Part shown: piece by piece, positions 60,710 to 64,000 of the stretch
How the letters are laid out: the number at the start of each line of letters is the position of its first letter
Numbering within the stretch: position 1 is the first letter of the stretch
Source of the DNA: Bradyrhizobium australiense
GTDB lineage: Bacteria > Pseudomonadota > Alphaproteobacteria > Rhizobiales > Xanthobacteraceae
Assembly: GCF_013114825.1 (NCBI RefSeq)
Contig: NZ_JAAVLX010000007.1
Coordinates: forward strand, 124,001 to 188,000
DNA: 64,000 bases
Reading direction: 5' to 3'
Translations under genes and position numbers: made by a program
The notes under the pieces: model-generated
Database searches by the model: none
Seen by the model: only the letters and a program-made list of their open reading frames with translations
Told to the model about the DNA's origin: nothing

Positions 60710-61465
60710 ATGCGAGCAGGCATTGTCGTAAAGGCGGCGAGGGTCGCCATTGTGGTGGCGCTGTTTGCGATATGGGAAATTCTGTCGCGGACCGGCATCG
60801 TCAACCCGCGCCTGCTTCCCTCCGCGTCCGACACGCTCACCACGCTGGGTGATCTCCTGCAGCGGGCGAGCGTGCGCAAGGATCTGGCGGTCACCGCAAC
60901 CGAGGTGGTGACCGCCTTCGCGCTCGCCGTTCCCGTTGGCGCGCTGATCGGCTTCCTGATCGCGGAGAACCGCTACTTTGCCGACGTGGCAAAGCCGCTG
61001 CTGTTCTTCGCCTTCAGCATTCCGAAATCGATCTTCCTGCCGATGTTCATCCTGGTGTTCGGGGTCGGCTTCTCACAGAAGGTCGGCTTTGGCTTCTTCT
61101 CGACCATCTTCATCGTGATCATGTCGACCACGACGGCGGTGGAGTCGGTCAAGGTCGAGCATCTGACGGTCGCCCGCTCCTATGGCGCGACGCCTGTTCA
61201 GACCGCGTTTCGCGTCTATCTGCCGAGCATGCTTCCGGTTCTGCTGGAGGCGCTGCGGATCTCGATGATCTTCAATCTCACCGGCGTCATCCTCGCCGAA
61301 ATGTACGCCTCGCGCGACGGCATCGGCCACCAGATCGCGACTTGGGGCGAGAACTTTCAGATGAAGCAATTGCTGGCCGGCGTGGTGATGATCGCGGTCA
61401 TCGCAATTGCCTTCAATGAACTGGTCAGATGGGTGGAAACACGATGCAGCCATTGGCGAACATAA
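60710..61465 (+). CDS. ABC transporter permease (first of two)
   Basis: 251 aa with five to six membrane helices. The EAA loop reads VEHLTVARSYGATPVQTAFR followed by VYLPSMLPVL. SsuC/TauC family. ATG 60710 lies 10 bases past the binding-protein stop. The C-terminus overlaps the ATPase start by 22 bases. A second, clearly different permease follows the ATPase gene, so the channel is probably a heterodimer. Confidence 0.87.
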   Translation: MRAGIVVKAARVAIVVALFAIWEILSRTGIVNPRLLPSASDTLTTLGDLLQRASVRKDLAVTATEVVTAFALAVPVGALIGFLIAENRYFADVAKPLLFFAFSIPKSIFLPMFILVFGVGFSQKVGFGFFSTIFIVIMSTTTAVESVKVEHLTVARSYGATPVQTAFRVYLPSMLPVLLEALRISMIFNLTGVILAEMYASRDGIGHQIATWGENFQMKQLLAGVVMIAVIAIAFNELVRWVETRCSHWRT

Positions 61466-62241
61466 CCCCCCTGAAGCCGGCCGGCGCGATCGAGGTCCGC
61501 AATGTCGGGCAGATCTTCAAGACCACGACACAGGATGTCGTGGCGCTGGAGGACGTCTCGCTCGACGTCAAACCGGGACGCTTCGTCGTGCTGGTCGGTC
61601 CGAGCGGCTGCGGCAAGTCCACGCTTTTGATGATGATGGCCGGCCTGCGCCAGCAGACCTCCGGCACTATCACGATCAGCGGCGCGCCGATCCCGGAGCC
61701 TGATCCGAACCGCGTCGGCGTGGTTTTTCAGGAAGCCAGCCTGTTTCCCTGGCTGACGGCGGAAGAGAACGTCGAATTTCCGCTGGCGCTGCGCGGTGTC
61801 ACGAAAAGCGATCGCCGCGCCAGGGCGCAGGATGCCCTAAAGCTCGTCGGGCTCGACGGCTTCGGCAAGCGCCATCCGCACGAGCTGTCCGGCGGCATGA
61901 AGCAGCGCGTCTCGATCGCGCGGGGCCTGGTGCAGGATCCGCCGGTGCTGTTGATGGACGAGCCGTTTGCAGCGCTCGACGAACAGACCCGCATGACCAT
62001 GGGCGACGAGCTGCTGCGAATCTGGACGGCCACCGGCAAGACGGTGGTGTTCGTCACCCACAGCCTGACGGAAGCGGTCTATCTCGCCGACGAGGTGATC
62101 GTGATGTCGCCGCGGCCCGGCCGCATTGTCGATCACCTGCAGGTTTCGCTGCCCCGTCCACGCACCTACGATATGCTGAGCGGCGACGCCTTCGGCAGCC
62201 TGCGTGACCGCATCTGGCGGCATATCCGCAAATCGGCGTGA
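61444..62241 (+). CDS. ABC transporter ATPase (SsuB/TauB-like)
   Basis: 265 aa. Walker A GPSGCGKST, Q-loop VFQEASLFPW, signature LSGGMKQRVSIARGL, Walker B PPVLLMDEPFAALD and H-loop FVTHSLTEA are all intact, so this single ATPase should work as a homodimer. ATG 61444 (MQPLANIT) follows ggtgg; ATG 61429 is in frame upstream without a better site. Situated between the two permease genes. Confidence 0.92.
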   Translation: MQPLANITPLKPAGAIEVRNVGQIFKTTTQDVVALEDVSLDVKPGRFVVLVGPSGCGKSTLLMMMAGLRQQTSGTITISGAPIPEPDPNRVGVVFQEASLFPWLTAEENVEFPLALRGVTKSDRRARAQDALKLVGLDGFGKRHPHELSGGMKQRVSIARGLVQDPPVLLMDEPFAALDEQTRMTMGDELLRIWTATGKTVVFVTHSLTEAVYLADEVIVMSPRPGRIVDHLQVSLPRPRTYDMLSGDAFGSLRDRIWRHIRKSA

Positions 62242-62248
62242 GGCAGAA

Positions 62249-63049
62249 ATGAGCGCGGCAACCATTCGCAGATTGATCGTAATCGGGCTGATCGCGCTGT
62301 GGGAAATCCTGCCGCGCGCCGGCTTCATTCCGGAATTGTTTCTGCCGTCGCTGTCCTCGACGCTCGCAGCGGGTTGGAACGAGGCGGGCGAATACGCTCC
62401 TGCCCTTGCCGTGACGCTCTACGAGGTCGCGATCTCGATGACGTTCGCCTGCGGCGGCGGCATCCTGCTCGGCGCCGTCGTCGGCAGCCTGCCGCGGCCG
62501 CGCATCCTGATCATGCCGATGGTCTCGAGCCTCTATGCGGTGCCGCTGGTCATCCTCTATCCGGTATTCACTGTCTGGCTCGGCATCGGCTCGGAATCCA
62601 AGATCGCCTTCGCCTCGATCTACGGCTTTCTGCCGACGATGCTGGCGACCGCCGCAGGCATCCAGACCATCGATCCGCAGCTGCTGCTGGCCGCCCGCAG
62701 CATGGGCGCGACGCTGAGCCAGCGGCTGGTTCGCGTCATCATTCCGGCGGCGATCCCGACCGTGCTGTCGGGGCTGCGCGTCGGCGGCGCGCTCGTGATC
62801 GTCGGCGTGGTGGTATCGGAAATGCTGATTTCGTCCGCCGGCATCGGTTATCTGATCTCGCGCTACCGTACCATTCTCGACAGCCCGCATGTGTTCGCCG
62901 GCGTACTGCTGGTGCTGGCGATGGCGATCGCCTTCAACGCTGCGATCAAATGGATCGAGCGCAAGGCCGCGATCTGGCAGACCGGCACGCACGCCGGACA
63001 AACTGCAGTGGAAGAAATCGCGCCCGCTGCCTTGCAGCCTGTGACCTGA
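62249..63049 (+). CDS. ABC transporter permease (second of two)
   Basis: 266 aa. Same SsuC/TauC class as the upstream permease, but divergent in sequence. EAA loop: QLLLAARSMGATLSQRLVRV followed by IIPAAIPTVL. ATG 62249 lies 7 bases after the ATPase stop. It probably pairs with the first permease. The last 25 residues form a polar tail. Confidence 0.87.
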   Translation: MSAATIRRLIVIGLIALWEILPRAGFIPELFLPSLSSTLAAGWNEAGEYAPALAVTLYEVAISMTFACGGGILLGAVVGSLPRPRILIMPMVSSLYAVPLVILYPVFTVWLGIGSESKIAFASIYGFLPTMLATAAGIQTIDPQLLLAARSMGATLSQRLVRVIIPAAIPTVLSGLRVGGALVIVGVVVSEMLISSAGIGYLISRYRTILDSPHVFAGVLLVLAMAIAFNAAIKWIERKAAIWQTGTHAGQTAVEEIAPAALQPVT

Positions 63050-63062
63050 CGGAGTGGTTCGC

Positions 63063-63728
63063 GTGTTCGACCTGACGGTGACATTCGACAACGGTCCCGA
63101 GCCCGGCGTGACGCCGCGCGTGCTCGATATCTTGCGCGAGCGCGGCATCAAGGCGACTTTCTTCGTGATCGGCGAGAAGCTCTGTCATCCCGAACGCCAC
63201 CGGCTGGCGGCGCGCGCCCATGACGAAGGCCACTGGATCGGCAACCACACCTTTACGCACACCGTGCCGCTCGGGCAGCAACGCGATCCGAACGCGGCAC
63301 AAAGCGAGATCGGCCGGGCGCAAGATGCGGTCGGCGACCTCGCCCATGCAGAGCGCTGGTTCCGGCCGTTCGGCGGCGGCGGCAATCTCGATCAGCGGCT
63401 GTTGAAACCCTCCGTTGTCGACTATCTCATCCGTAACAAGCATAGCTGTGTGCTCTGGAATGCGATCCCGCGCGACTGGGATGATCCCGACGGCTGGGTC
63501 GACCGAGCCCTCGAACTGTGCAGCTCGCAGCCGTGGAGCCTGATGGTGCTGCATGATCTGCCGAGTGGTGCCATGGACCACCTCGAACGCTTTCTCGACC
63601 GCGTCGAGAAAGCCGGCGCGCGCTTCCACCAGGACTTTCCGCCCGACTGCGTCCCGATTCGATCGGGCGAGATCGTGCTGCCCATCCAGCCCTACGTTTC
63701 CAACATCGAAGAGAGTGTCACAACATGA
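63063..63728 (+). CDS. Polysaccharide-deacetylase (NodB-fold) protein with FDNGP motif
   Basis: 221 aa. The GTG at 63063 is preferred since cggag sits 8 bases before it; GTG 63054 is upstream and in frame. NodB motifs: TFDNGP (usually TFDDGP, so the metal-binding second Asp is Asn), NHTFTH (motif 2), RPFG (motif 3), PRDWDDP (motif 4) and MVLHDLP (motif 5). No signal peptide, so it acts in the cytoplasm, more like PuuE-type N-acyl hydrolases than wall enzymes. Its stop overlaps the next gene as ATGA. Confidence 0.85.
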   Translation: MFDLTVTFDNGPEPGVTPRVLDILRERGIKATFFVIGEKLCHPERHRLAARAHDEGHWIGNHTFTHTVPLGQQRDPNAAQSEIGRAQDAVGDLAHAERWFRPFGGGGNLDQRLLKPSVVDYLIRNKHSCVLWNAIPRDWDDPDGWVDRALELCSSQPWSLMVLHDLPSGAMDHLERFLDRVEKAGARFHQDFPPDCVPIRSGEIVLPIQPYVSNIEESVTT

Positions 63729-64000
63729 GGATCGCGAGTTTCAAGGCAGGCCAGACGGCAACCTACGGCCTGGTCACGAACATAGGCATTGTCGATGCAG
63801 GGAAACGGCTCAAGGACTATCCGACCCTGAAGTCGCTGCTCGCCAACGGAGTGCTCGACGAGCTGAAGGCGTTGCAGGGCGAGCGTCCCGATTACGCATT
63901 GGCCGAAACCGAGCTGCTGCCGACCGTGCCCGACCCGGACAAGATCTTCTGCATCGGCGTCAACTACGCCACGCACCTTGCCGAAAGCGGCCATCCCACG
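63725..64000 (+). CDS. FAH-family hydrolase, N-terminal part (cut by window end)
   Basis: 92 codons are visible and open to the window edge. The start MRIASFKAGQTATYGLV and the segment PDPDKIFCIGVNYATHLAES are typical of fumarylacetoacetate-hydrolase/2-keto-4-pentenoate-hydratase-type proteins (the GxNYxxH box). The enzymatic metal ligands lie further on and are not visible. It overlaps the deacetylase stop (ATGA), so the two are coupled. These enzymes usually cleave a C-C bond or act on oxo-acids late in a catabolic route. Confidence 0.85.
   Translation, partial: MRIASFKAGQTATYGLVTNIGIVDAGKRLKDYPTLKSLLANGVLDELKALQGERPDYALAETELLPTVPDPDKIFCIGVNYATHLAESGHPT

Overview
This is a GC-rich alphaproteobacterial chromosome segment. 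Gene content, gene order and several families of intergenic palindromic repeats point to the Bradyrhizobium/Rhodopseudomonas lineage (order Hyphomicrobiales). That assignment is my inference from family knowledge; no database was searched. About 60 protein genes can be supported. I see no rRNA, tRNA, transposase, phage gene or CRISPR array.

Region by region. (1) 1-6.3 kb: a lytic transglycosylase, then a TPP riboswitch whose P1 helix contains the thiO ribosome binding site, followed by thiO-thiS-thiG-thiE-thiC, interrupted by two blocks of palindromic repeats, and a small unknown gene. (2) 6.3-7.2 kb: no gene, but a mosaic repeat with a strong three-helix RNA fold. A short SPFH-like membrane protein and an Old Yellow Enzyme family reductase follow. 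(3) 9.2-19.2 kb, minus strand: a glycerol locus, glpR ... glpD-glpS-glpT-glpP-glpQ-glpU-glpV, like the Rhizobium leguminosarum glpDSTPQUV operon as I recall it. It encodes an ABC glycerol importer, glycerol-3-phosphate dehydrogenase and a DeoR repressor. A ridA gene and a shortened lysR lie between glpR and glpD. (4) 19.4-26.7 kb: an NTF2-like exported protein, a small conserved protein, a glycine-zipper lipoprotein, and a tight fatty-acid beta-oxidation operon (fadE, thiolase, fadJ, acyl-CoA thioesterase). (5) 27-34 kb: mostly exported single genes (SMP-30 lactonase, serine hydrolase, L,D-transpeptidase, SRPBCC protein), an HxlR regulator, a GFA-family protein and a flavin reductase. (6) 34.2-39.3 kb: an RND efflux operon (adaptor, pump, TetR) with a palindrome upstream that looks like its operator. 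(7) 39.5-46.4 kb: a histone-H1-like Lys/Ala protein, a YcaQ-type DNA glycosylase, an OmpA-family protein with a CRP-like site upstream, a PMT-type glycosyltransferase, and a FecR-domain protein paired with an outer-membrane beta-barrel. (8) 46.6-58.7 kb: housekeeping and catabolic single genes, including gamma-glutamyltransferase, trhO-slyX, hemE, a GMC oxidoreductase and an enoyl-CoA hydratase/MarR pair. (9) 58.9-64 kb: a GntR-controlled operon with an SsuA/TauA-type ABC importer that has two different permeases, a NodB-fold deacetylase with an altered metal motif, and a FAH-family hydrolase cut off by the window end.

The most notable observations are: the complementary degeneracy of the two glycerol-importer ATPases (GlpS lacks the switch histidine, GlpT lacks the signature motif); the TPP riboswitch that appears to hide the start site directly in P1; the structured mosaic repeat at 6.4-7.0 kb; and the uncharacterised ABC/deacetylase/FAH operon at the right end. 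Starts were reassigned wherever ribosome binding sites, signal peptides or overlaps argued for it; these choices are stated per gene.
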